Part shown: one piece after another, positions 23,302 through 33,878 of the stretch
Layout: each line of letters starts with the position of its first letter
Numbering within the stretch: position 1 is the first letter of the stretch
Source: Cephalotrichum gorgonifer
Lineage: Eukaryota; Ascomycota; Sordariomycetes; Microascales; Microascaceae
Assembly (NCBI GenBank): GCA_900312665.1
Contig: ONZQ02000009.1
Coordinates: forward strand, 1,226,744-1,290,743
Direction of reading: 5' to 3'
DNA length: 64,000 nt
Made by a program: the position numbers and the translations under genes
Notes under the pieces: generated by a model
What the model was told of the DNA's origin: nothing
Seen by the model: only the letters and a program-made list of their open reading frames with translations
The model's database searches: none

Positions 23302-26191
23302 ATGGACGGCTCCTTTACCAGCGCCGAGAACTTCAGCTTCGAGGGCCAGGACGGCCTCTTCTTCGGTATCTCGAACCGCGATGTCACAGGTCAGGAGGAA
23401 ACCCTCCTCGGCGACCGCAACTTCAATTTTGTAGCCCAGGACTATCCCTTCGCCGTCGACGAGTACTTTAATCTCGCGATGGAGGCGGCCGAGAACGGCC
23501 ACCATAACATCCATTTCGATGGCCCAAACAACACCACGGGACTCGACGCCAGCATGGGTCTGGTCGAGCCCAACAACATGGAGCTGGGCTTTTACAGGGG
23601 TCTCAACGCCAATACAGGCCTGGCCGAGGCCGAAAACATAGACCTGGCGGTTGACACAGGTCTCAACGCCAACCCAGATCTGGCCGGGCCCGACAACATG
23701 GACCTGGGCGTTGACACAGGTCTCAGCGCCAACTCGGGTACGGTTGCACCCAACATGGACCTGGGCGAGGCCCCGGGCCTCAACGCCAATCTCGACACGG
23801 TCGAGCCTGACGATACCGACCCTCAAGTTGCCACAGGTGTCGCCATGGGTGCCGCCATGAACTCGGGCCTGGGCGACATCCTGAGCCTTGATGAGATCCC
23901 GGACCTGGGCGACATCCCGGGCCTTACTGCCAACCTGGGGCTGGTCCCGCTCAATGACATGGACCTGGATGTCGCCACAGGTCTCGATGCCAATTTGGAC
24001 CAAGTCGCGCTTTTCGGCCGTGATCTGAGTGCCGACGCAGGTCCCCAAGTCGACGCGGACCTGGATGGCCCCACAGGTCTCGTCACTGACCTAGGCATGG
24101 ACGCAGGGATCCAGAACCTAGGTTCCGCCCGTCCGCTCCCGGGGGCCAACCAGGCCGCAGATGCCAGCCACGAGCAGGGCGTTGGGGCTCGCTCCCAGAA
24201 CTTCGACGCGCCCGAGACGCCCAACTATGTGCGGGCAACTCGGGCGTGGGGCCAGGGGGTGGGACCCGCGTACAGCCAGGCCCAAGCGCCGACGTGGGCG
24301 CAAGGACCTGACAACCTCGCCGCGCCAAGTACGGACCTCACCTTGGGGGAAAACTACCCGACCATGGGGGTCCAGGATCCATCGTTCCCAAGGGCCGAAT
24401 GCTCAACACCCTTGCAGGGCCTGGGCTGGTCTCCGAGCTTGCTGAACATGCCAGCAGTCAAGCTGAGCCAGGGCACACCAGACTTTAACCGTCACCTGAG
24501 CAATATCAAGGTGATGTGGGGGAGGTTTAAGTCGGAGCACGGGCTGGAGGACCTGTGGCAGATGGGAGAGTCCCAGACGGAGCGAGAGAAATACGCTCCG
24601 TACCTGCAGCGACAACTCACGGTCCGAAGGAGCCATACGCTGCAGGTCTTCCGGACATCTTTGGCGGCCGGGCTCCTCGCCTTGGTAAGGAATCGGGGAG
24701 TGTTCGTGCCCGCAGGCCACGAGGTGATTGACGGCCTGTCGGGGATGGTTGAGGAGATCAGGGCCGGCGCCGACGCCGCCATCGGCTCCCACTCGGGAGG
24801 CGGAAATTCACCGACGCGCGCCGCCTGTTCGGCGAGAATCAATAAGGAGGTGGCGATTCTCAACTTGTCGCTCGCCAGGAATGTCGAGTTCCCGGAGGTC
24901 AAGTACCCGAAGGCACAGAGCGTGGTGCTCGCCAACGGCAAGATTTGCCACGTCGCCAAGGGCCAAAGCCAGCTTCCGTACGCCGGACACCGCGGCGGCG
25001 ACTACATCGTCGCGTACAAGGGCGTCAGGAAGGAGGAACGGGCAGGAGAGGAGCGGTTCAGGTACCAGGGACAGGTTCCCCGCACTACGGGGGAGTACCA
25101 GTTCCGGCTTCGGAACATCGTGCAGCGGGTCTGGGACATCCTCATCAGCCTGCTGAGCTTCAAGCCATACTCGAGCCTGATCCTCGAGGATGGGTGCCAA
25201 CCCGGGAGGTTCAACGTGCTCGAGATGTCGGCCCCCGACTTCGAGGAGATGCACCGGCGGTGGAAGGAGAGGTTCCGGCAGGGAGAGCGATACGGGACTC
25301 TTAGCGTCTTCCGGCACGCCATGGGCGGGTCCATGCAGGAGCTGGACGTGATCCTGGAGTTCGCGTGGCTGACTGAGAAGGTCCGGGGAGTGGGCGAGGA
25401 GGCGATCCCCTTCTTCCACGAGCTGAGGGGCATGGTCAGAGACGCGGCGTGGGGAGATATCTCGGAGCTCGCGGTGATGTACGAGGTAAGGCAGGAACAG
25501 ATTGCCAGGTCTTTGAGGCTCGAGTGTGATGGCCAAGTCCTTGTCCACCATCACACCATCGGAAAGGTAAGCACTTACTCACCCTCCTTCGTCGTGGGGA
25601 ACTCCATCGTGATTCGGCGGGTGGGGCTTTATAGCTGGGGGGAAGAGATGCACTTATTCCCATTGAACGCGGTGGTGGTGGCTGTGTGGGGAACTCTAAA
25701 TGGAACTTGCTCTGAGGACCTCTCACAAAAATATTTTTGTGGGGGCGAGGGGCCAAGTTTGACCAATCACATGCCGCCAGCGCGGTTGTGTTCCTTTTCT
25801 TTTGTCCCCTTCCCTTTTCCAAGGCCAAAATTTCAAGCACATCGAAATCCTAACTCGTCATTCTCAGATTTTGTTCCCTAAACGACCTGCCACTCCCCAC
25901 GGTCCGCCCAACCCTCCCGCGGACCCCCTGATCAACCTCTGGTCCGCCGACCTCCCCGCCCTTGTGTGCGAAGCTCTAAAGAAGTCTCTCGCCGCCCTTC
26001 GTCGCCCACCGCCGCCGGTCCAGCACCCCAGACTACCTCGGCCGGCTACCTCCACGACCACCACCGAGAACGACGAAAACATCCCACCCACAACCTCAGG
26101 GTCCAGTCTGAAACGACCCGCCCCCCACAGCCATGATGAGCCTCGCAAGCTTCAGAGGGTGGCTCTCGGCCCCCTCTTCTCTCAGCTCTAG
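23302..26191 (+). CDS. Orphan protein with 20-residue tandem repeats, 862 residues
   Basis: Exons 23302-25566 and 25868-26191; intron 301 nt with GTAAGC donor, CTAAC branch site at 25850-25854 and TCTCAG acceptor. Without splicing the frame would stop at 25881. Residues 95-180 are imperfect 20-residue repeats of the form GLNANxDLAxPDNMDLxVDT (60-nt period from 23599), and related units (GLTANLGL, GLDANLDQ) continue to about residue 255. Residues 375-760 look globular, with NRHLSNIKVMWGRFKSEHGL, NVEFPEVKYPKAQSVVLANG and PFFHELRGMVRD. Exon 2 is proline-rich and ends RVALGPLFSQL. No signal peptide, no family recognised. Its stop lies 59 nt inside the next gene. Confidence 0.65.
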
Positions 26192-26672
26192 CGCCCTGCG
26201 CACTATAATCCCGGTCTCCGCCATCGCCAATTCCTCCACCTCCTCTCGCTCCTTCACGACCAGCGCGCCCCTCCAGAAGAAGAAGAAGAAGGGCACGGTG
26301 GTGAAGACGGAGGACACGATCAATATCAACGCGCTCAAGAGGTCGCTCTTCTCGCCGCCGCCTCCGCCCCTCCGCATGGCGCGCTCGCGCCACCTCCGGC
26401 ACTGGACGATCCACCGCGCGTGGCTCCTGCACCAGCGCAAGCTCCGCGAGGGCCGGGAGCGCGAGCTGATGAGGATGCAGCAGGGCATGTCCGACGCGTG
26501 CGAGGAGCTGCGGAAGACGGCGGGGCCAGGGACGAGGCCCGAGGGGTACCTGTACCGAGTGGCGCAGGAGAAGAAGGGCGTCTACGGGCCCAGGGGGGTT
26601 CCGATTGAGTACTCAAGGCTGCAGACGGAGACGCCGGCAAGGGAGGCGTGGAACCACGAGTGGACGCAGTAG
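26133..26672 (+). CDS. mrpl28: Mitochondrial large-subunit ribosomal protein mL40
   Basis: Intronless, 179 residues. Residues 1-50 are a mitochondrial presequence rich in Ser, Arg and Ala (MMSLASFRGWLSAPSSLSSS, then RSFTTSAPLQ, a classic cleavage context). A lysine cluster (QKKKKKG) precedes the conserved body: ALKRSLFSPPPPPLRMARSR, HLRHWTIHRAWLLHQRKLRE, and the C-terminal KKGVYGPRGVPIEYSRLQTE TPAREAWNHEW. This matches the fungal mL40 (yeast Mrpl28) family in order and length. The first 59 nt are also the 3' coding end of the upstream gene in another frame; whether both come from one transcript is not visible. Confidence 0.9.
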   Translation: MMSLASFRGWLSAPSSLSSSALRTIIPVSAIANSSTSSRSFTTSAPLQKKKKKGTVVKTEDTININALKRSLFSPPPPPLRMARSRHLRHWTIHRAWLLHQRKLREGRERELMRMQQGMSDACEELRKTAGPGTRPEGYLYRVAQEKKGVYGPRGVPIEYSRLQTETPAREAWNHEWTQ

Positions 26673-28418
26673 AGAGGAGGGCCTTTTTTCCAGATTGGCA
26701 TCAAGCATGGGGGGGGAATGACCGTTTTCCGCCGGAGGAATGGCTGGAATGATCTGATTTGAAGGAGGCTCATGTACTTGTATCATTATCATCGGGATCT
26801 CAACTGTATCCCCTGTACCATTTGGTTTTTTTCTATCTTGGTTTCGCCTTTTTATCATCCTCTTCCTGTACGCTTAAGAGTTACGGAACAGAGAAAGATT
26901 GTCCTGACCTTTGATATCTCGTCTGTGTCCCTGGCTTAGATCGAAGTGAAGTTGTAGGAGTTTGGTGGAGAGGAGAGGACTGGAGACAGGAGAGGGATTC
27001 CGTGCTTGCTTCGCCCTGGTAGGCTCTCCCGGACGCCGTACTCGTATATCTTCCGATCCTGATGCCCGTGACGATGCTGTCGTAGTGAGACGGAACTGAT
27101 ACATGAGCGAGCCGTGACCTACTCAGACTGAGAAGTTTGCCTTGTTCTTTCTTTCTTCATCAGCTTCCTTCTCCCTTTTCATCTTCCCGGCTATTAGAGA
27201 AACTCAGAATAAAATAACGATATAAGAACTACTCCATATACGCAAATAAGACGAGAAGTCACATATAAAAAAGTAAGAGTAAGATATATTATAACCTCTC
27301 GACCACCATTTCCCCTACATGCTCGCTTATACTTGGCTATGTCTGTCCTGTCCTGTCCTGTCCTGTCCATCCCTCGCCCTCTGCATTCTCAATTCTCATA
27401 GAATAAACCTAAACACTCAACTATACCTCCCCCCCTTTTTTTCTCTCTTCCCATCTCTCGTTCCCCCCCACCTCCCTCCCCCTCGTTCAACCCCAAGAAA
27501 AGAAACACGAAATAAATTTTCTACGCAACGCAACGCAGTCATGCTGATTTTTATTTTGCCCAAGGAAAGAAAAGAAAATCAAAATCAAAGCCAGGTAAAA
27601 AAAAAGATGAACATAAACGTGGAATAAAAAATATATATAAACAAATAGCCTCCCGGAAACATGTAAACAAAAAGACAACTATAAAAGGGGAAAGCAGAAG
27701 TCCTGTTTGTGCTTTCCTAGTCATACATTAAAAAAAAGGCCTCCCCCAAGAGAAAAGAACTCAAAAGATGGGAGGAAACGAGTACCGGATATGGAAAACG
27801 CAGTATTTCCCCCTGACTCCTGAGCCAAAGCAACAGCACGCAATGAAGATGGAGTGGTGCCATGTGAACACACACGCACATGCATACACGCAGGCACAAA
27901 TGACCATACGCCAGGGATCCCCCGTCCGGGGTGGATATTAGGTAGGAAAAGATGGCGTATGTTGATAGCACAAGGAGGTGGTGGTAGAGCCAGGAGAGAG
28001 GGAGCCCAGACAGTAGGCTGGGCTTCTTCGGCTTCGCCCCTTCCTGGTTGAGCGGCTGCGTGGCACGCAGGGGTCGATTGGGCTCTTGGTTCCATTATCC
28101 AACTAGGCGCCTAGTGTGAGGTTGTAATATGGGCGCCCCGGCCCCAAAGATATATGCTGGAGTGTAGTCGGTTCGGTTTGCGGATATCCTGGTGATATTA
28201 TAAGAGATCCAACTCGACAGACGAGGCAAGCAGTGCCCCAACGTAGTGTGCTATGCTCGAGTGCGCCGGGGTGAGGGGTGGAGGGATAAAGTTCATTTCG
28301 CTAGTCGTGCGTCAACGCAACGTTCGAGGATCGCAAGGGGCATGTCGTTCGCAACGTATGAGGTGTTTTTTTGCCGGGGTTCGGAGGGGTGTCAAAAGCC
28401 CTATACGTTTTCACGGAC
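26673..28418. other. Intergenic region between convergent genes
   Basis: 3' flanks of mL40 (plus) and Rho2 (minus). A CTGTC pentanucleotide run lies at about 27341-27368. C/T-rich sequence at 27425-27490 and A-rich sequence at 27580-27640 follow. No coding region supported. Confidence 0.5.
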
Positions 28419-29545
28419 CTAGAGCACCACGCAGCACCCCGCGCCCTCGCCCTTCTCAAAGGTCAGCAGCGCGGCGCGCGTGGCGGCCTCGAACACGTCG
28501 TCGACGCCCTCGCCGCTCAGGCTCGAGCACTCGAGATACCGGCGGGCGCTGATCTCGCGGGCGACGTGCTCGCCCTCCTGGGTGGTGACGAAGCGCATGG
28601 ATTTCTTGCGCTGCTCCTCGATCGCGACGGGGTCCTCACGGAGGTCCTTCTTCAGGGCGACGAGGATGATGGGGACGCCTGGGCAGAGTCGATTCGCTTC
28701 TGCTAGCCACTGTGGGGGGGAGGAAGGGAAGGGGGTTAGTTCCTGCTTGGTTCTTTTCTTCGAGGGCCCTGGGGAGCAGTCTGAAAAATATGGGAGACGG
28801 GGCGTGGTTTCGGGTTGGGACTAACTTTGTTCTCTACGTTTTCCAGCGAATCCGGGGTATCGACGGAGAAGCCTATTAGGATGACGTGGGCGTTCGAGTA
28901 CGCCAGGGGCCGCAGTCGCTCATAGTCCTCCTGTCCCGCAGTATCCCATAGCGCGAGCTGAACGTTCTTGCCGTCCACCCTGCAATCCGTCACGTAGTTC
29001 TCGAAGACCGTCGGTATCTGTGAGGCAACGGGTTCGTGTGTCAGTACAAAGAGGGAACTGGCTCTGGCTAGGGAGAGGTCGAGCGGCGTTGTCGCGGGAG
29101 TGGCGGGTAGTTGTAACCTACATAGTGCTGTTGGGACAGAGGTTAGCCGGGGGAACATCAGACAAAGCCGGGAGGAGAAGCGATGGGTTGGTCCGGGTTT
29201 GGGATTGGAGGAGCACTTACTGTCGGGAAGTAGCCGAGGGTGAAGACGCTGAGGAGACTGGTCTTTCCGCAGGCTCCGTCACCAATGATCACCAGTTTCC
29301 TAGAAACGTTTCCGTCAGCTCCTCATGCCGCGTAGCCTGGTGCCTGCCCGCCTCCCACTGCAATGGCTAGGCAGGAAACGTTCCGCTCATCCAAAAAACT
29401 ACTGGGCCTCTCCGCGAAGGAGGGGTAGGCGGCCGCAGTCCTTGGGTCGAGATGTTCCCGCTGGGCAAGGGGAAGAGGGCCATCTAGGGAGCGAGGGCGG
29501 GAAAGCGTACCTCCGGATGACGTTGTTGGGGGTACCAGTCGCCAT
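28419..29545 (-). CDS. rho2: Rho2-type small GTPase
   Basis: Five exons: 29545-29511, 29299-29221, 29127-29122 (6 nt), 29017-28826 and 28709-28419, giving 200 residues. Splicing yields RRKLVIIGDGACGKTSLLSV (P-loop), FTLGYFPTHYIPTVFENYVT (switch I), ALWDTAGQEDYERLRPLAYS (switch II), ENVENKWLAEANRLCPGVPI, KKDL in place of TKxD, and ECSSLSGEGVDDVFEAATRA. It ends GCCVVL, a CaaX box for geranylgeranylation with an upstream Cys. Serine after P-loop KT (TSLLSVF) and DCRVDGK fit Rho2, not Rho1. Rho2 acts at the plasma membrane on cell-wall alpha-glucan synthesis and polarity. The two-residue exon (His-Tyr) is needed for switch I and has good signals on both sides. Confidence 0.92.
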
Positions 29546-32500
29546 TGTGGTGTGGCCTCGCGCGAGGAACGCCGGCGCAAGGGCGCGGGAGGGACTAATT
29601 CGGGTTGGAAATGTTGTTCAAGTTTTATTTCGTTCCGGGGTCTCGAATGTGGAAGGCGAAAGTTGGCGGCAGGCGAACCAAGGTGAAGGGGGTGGGAAGG
29701 GGGTGGTAGGTGTGGGTGGCCGTCTAGTTTTCGTTGCCCCGATTATTATCTCGAAAATTCCCGGTCTGGGATGGTCAAGCGCGCGGGGGGGGACGGACGG
29801 ACGGGGGGGCAAGGAAGGAGGGACCGAGTGGCGCGGGTTGGACACCAGTAGTAAGCGGTTTTCGGTTTTAAGGACTTTTGGGAGGAAGGACTGGAGAGAG
29901 ACAAATCGCTTCCCCAGGACTGGGTTATTGTATTCGATTGCTTTTTCAGCCGCCCAGGAAGGCCTCCCAAAGCCGAATGACAGCTCGTGCTATGGGGCTA
30001 AATGATTCGAAGATGCTAGTACACCCCCCTCAAAAAGAATTATAAACAAAAAAAAAGTTCGTGATCTTGGGGGGGATGAGTACGAGCAGTGTCGAAAATG
30101 GGGGAAAAGGGGGCTGTGGTTGAAGTACAAGTACAGGCGGTATGTAATACGACCGGGGGGTGTTTTGAGGCGCAGACGAGAGAGCAAAAAAAGTGGTTCA
30201 CCCCTCGGTGGCCCCTGCCTGGTGAGGGAGGATTTATTAGGATGCACTTGAGGATTGACAACTCGGGATCTTCTTTGTCTCCTCCTCCCCACATCGTCAA
30301 TGTAAAGTACCCCCTGCTGCTGCTGGGGAACGTCGCCTGTGGGGCAGAACAACAAATAGCCCCTCCATTGAGGGTGCGTGGTGGCCATCTGTTACAAAGT
30401 ATTACCGTTAACACGTCAGATTCTTGGTATTCGGTCCTTGGTTATCATTCATAGGCTCATCAAAAGTCAGGACTACGTATGTAGACAAGGGGAATGTCAC
30501 TGCCAGGGAAAAGGGAAGCGGACTCGCCGAAGCCCAGGTCCTGGCCTTGGGTACGGTACCCGCTCTACGAGTACAAAAATATAGGGCCGTCTTGACTAAT
30601 AGTTTCCCGGCGGGCGGGATACGAGTCTGGGGCTGGGCTGGGAATATCCATGGGGTGGACTGCGGCATAATAATGTACGGGGTGATTCCGGAGAAACAGA
30701 ATACATACATGTAAGCTATTGCCCAGACACGTCGCGGTCCCACGAGGTGTCGAGAAATGGTTGGATATCGAGAGCTGGCAGCCCTTTGACTACAATTACT
30801 CTGATCGGCCATGGTTACATGAGAGAACGTTACAAGAAAGGATTGATATTGATATGTACATGTGGTGGCTGATGTCTTCTCCTTCCTTTTTTTCGGTCAT
30901 TCTTCTGACATGCGTTAGCTATACTACGACTAATAATAACGAATTATAGAACTTGAGCTGCGACTGGTCCCAAGTAGACAGAGACCACTCGGAAAACCGC
31001 CCTTGTTCAATTCTCTTCTCTGTTCGGTTCGGAATAAGATGTACGCGTATTACTCTTCATTATGTACCTACGAATTCCTCCATGTCTTGCTCGTACAAGT
31101 GAGTAATACTCGTAGAATGCTCCGGAACCCGCGGCGGCTTTAGGGAATGGCCCACTCAGCGGCACTCCTCTATCCTAGGCGAAGCGCGCTTCCATCTTTT
31201 CCCCGTTCAACCCGAACCTGCGTGCGTCGTATGTACGACCATGGTGTACTCGTACTTCATACGGCCGCCCTGCTAGACCCGCTCCTGCTCCGCTATTTCC
31301 GCTTCGGCTCTAGGCTAGTTTTACTAAAGTGCCTCTATCATTTATCGCATCCTTCGTAAAAGCACTCATAGTTATGACGAAGAGCAGGCCAGCCAGCCAG
31401 CCCCTTCCCGTCACGTCGCTCATCAACCTGCCAAACCCAAGGTCGTTTACGTTATTCCCGGTATTATTTTCTTGGTTGGTGACGTCACCAAACACGCCCG
31501 ACATACTACGTTTTGGGGTAGGGATACCCCTGAGCACGGCCTCAATCTGGCGAATACGGGAGGGAGGACACGGGAGGGATCCAGTGGAACGAGCTGGGGT
31601 TCGGCGACGGTCGCTTAGCGCTTCGGCCTGGCGGTCGCATCCCGGATACCGTCTGCCTTTACGATCTCACGCGCATCGGCGCTGGACGGAGAGGCCCGAG
31701 GGATGAAGCTGTGATACGAGATGTCAGCCCCGCCGTCTGCCGCCCGGTCAGTCGATGCCATGTCAGCGTTCCCGAGCTGTGGGGGAAGGGTGGTGGGGAC
31801 GAGCGCCCGGTGATCTTCTCTTCTCTCTTCTCTCTTGTATCCGCCAGGAGTGAAGGGATCGTCCATCATCAGCTATTCGCCGAACACTCTGTGCTTCACC
31901 CCTGAATTTCTGGGCCCCAGATTGATATCGAGGCTATGCCTGTCGGATAGGGGGCCATCCATGTCCAGGTGGGCCCTACGAGGCCGTTCGAAACTGCCAT
32001 GCAGATCGGGACCTTTTCGTGAAGTCGTTCTCCCTGCCCCCTACCCACCTCTCCCCCCCAAAACATACGCATGCACACACAGCGAATTTCCAACTGCGCC
32101 GTGGTGGCCTTCCCCTCCCGCGAGGAACTCTGGATCATGAGGATGGCGGCCAGGCCGGTAGCATGCGGCTGGGCTGCAATAGCTGGAACGGCTGCTCCAC
32201 GAAAGTCCAGCAACTTCTAGACCCACCTCTTTCATCTAACGACACCGACGGACCACTTGTCCTGGATAGGAACACCGCGTGCGTCATCCCCGACAAGTAC
32301 TTGTCGTTTTACTACCTTTCGATTTTTGTAAAAGTGCAAATGTTTCACGGTCCTCGGCTCGTGTAAAACGAAAGAAGGGCTGTGTTGAGAGCGAACGGAA
32401 GCTGGAAAATGTCTCCCCATGTGTTCCTTGTGTCAAGATGGCCCGATGCTTGCTATTCCCAAATGACCTTAGAGCTGGCGGGAGGGCTAAGATCTAAAAT

Positions 32501-33878
32501 TGATATCGAGGTGGGAAGATGATTTGGGATTGTACTAGTAGTTTGTTCAAGTCTAGTGAGGTCATCCCAGGAAGAAGATATGGAATGTCCTATGTATGGC
32601 ACCCATCTCTATATCTTGTTTGGAGATTTGTTCCATGGCTCATGTGAGTGATGGGATTCGCTAGGTCCATCCTTGGCCAGATGGGGTAATATGCTGCTCG
32701 GCCAAGCAAAGAAACTGCTTCTGGAGAGATAGAGCTCTACTCGTAGGCTTGGTAGGCATCTGCAAATATGGATATGTCGGGAATGAGTTTTGTATGGTAA
32801 CAGGCCAGGATAACAATGAAGTGTTGTAGTATCGACTTGTATGAATAATAGTTTATCTGGAGAAGGCTGGCTGCACGTGATTTGCCACGAGGTCGTTGGG
32901 ACCAATGGACTGTATCAACTGCCGCGAATCACTGTATGAAGTACAATCTTGCCAAACCACCCTTGTGGCTACTGTGGCAGAGTGCCAGATTTAGGATCCG
33001 GATTTGATCCCACCACAGCGCTAACCATTCCTCTGCTGAACCAGTCACTGGCTATTGGTACTCTGAGGGCAGACCTTGTTGGCTGGCGGTTGGCCATGCA
33101 GCACTTTATATATGACGTAGAAATACATCTCTCAGCTTTCCTGAGAAGGTAGACATGTATTGTTGTTCATCGCCCTTCTTCGCCATTTAAAATCTATTCC
33201 TTTGACCCAAACCATCCTGAATAGGAAGGCACCCCAAAAGAAAATCACTCAGTTGTTCGGGATAGCACTTGCCCAAGACAACCAAGGCCTAAGCTAAGCC
33301 GCCAGCCCGCACAGCCTGCCAGCCAGCCTACCAGACGCCCAAATAAAAACCCCACCCACCATTCTACCCCCAAAACACTCCCGCCCGTTTGAGGTATCAT
33401 CACAGTGCGGGGCGCTTGGCCAATTGTCTTCCTAGCCGCATGGCAATCGCAAGGGCCTGCAGCATCCCACAACCTCACCTCACATCCGACCCAGCTTTCA
33501 AGGTTGGTTTGGATATCCCGAACGATCCTATCCTAAACGACTCGACATTCCTCCGCTTTGATTCGGACACCACACCCTGTGCAGGCCTCGAGAATCTACT
33601 CACCCTCTCGTAGGCACGTGTTCGCCCACCTTCCTGCCCCACTTTCTCCCTGCCTGTGACTGTCACGGGTCCACCCGACAACAACCCGAAGTCCAGCCAG
33701 AGAGAACAATTTGCGAAGCGAAGGAAGGAAGCGACCGAACCATCAACTTACCTACCTACCCGCCCCCTCTCGAGCCATTCGCCCCTCCATCCTCCAACCT
33801 CTACAGGCAAACACTCCCTCTCCTATGACCTAGCCTGGCGCTCGGCCTGTCGTGACGCATCCTCGATATCTCTTAGAG
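29546..33878. other. 4.3 kb intergenic region, no gene recognised
   Basis: Rho2 promoter at the left, NST1 promoter at the right (C/T-rich from 33630). In between, frames up to 226 codons (29325-30005 plus, overlapping Rho2 exons) have no domain and are composition-driven. Only a 60-nt tRNA-like fold at 32977-33036 stands out. No transposon termini seen. Confidence 0.5.
32977..33036 (-). other. tRNA-like fold, probably degenerate
   Basis: On the minus strand GCAGAG can pair with CTCTGC 60 nt apart like an acceptor stem. It is followed by a D-arm-like GGTTAGCGC, a short GGAT-CAA-ATCC hairpin and a T-arm-like CCGGAT-CCTAA-ATCTGG hairpin. It is too short for a tRNA and has no seven-base anticodon loop. 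Confidence 0.25.

Noticed and set aside
29325..30005. 226-codon plus frame antisense to Rho2
   Set aside because: Overlaps Rho2 exon 1 and promoter; no domain.
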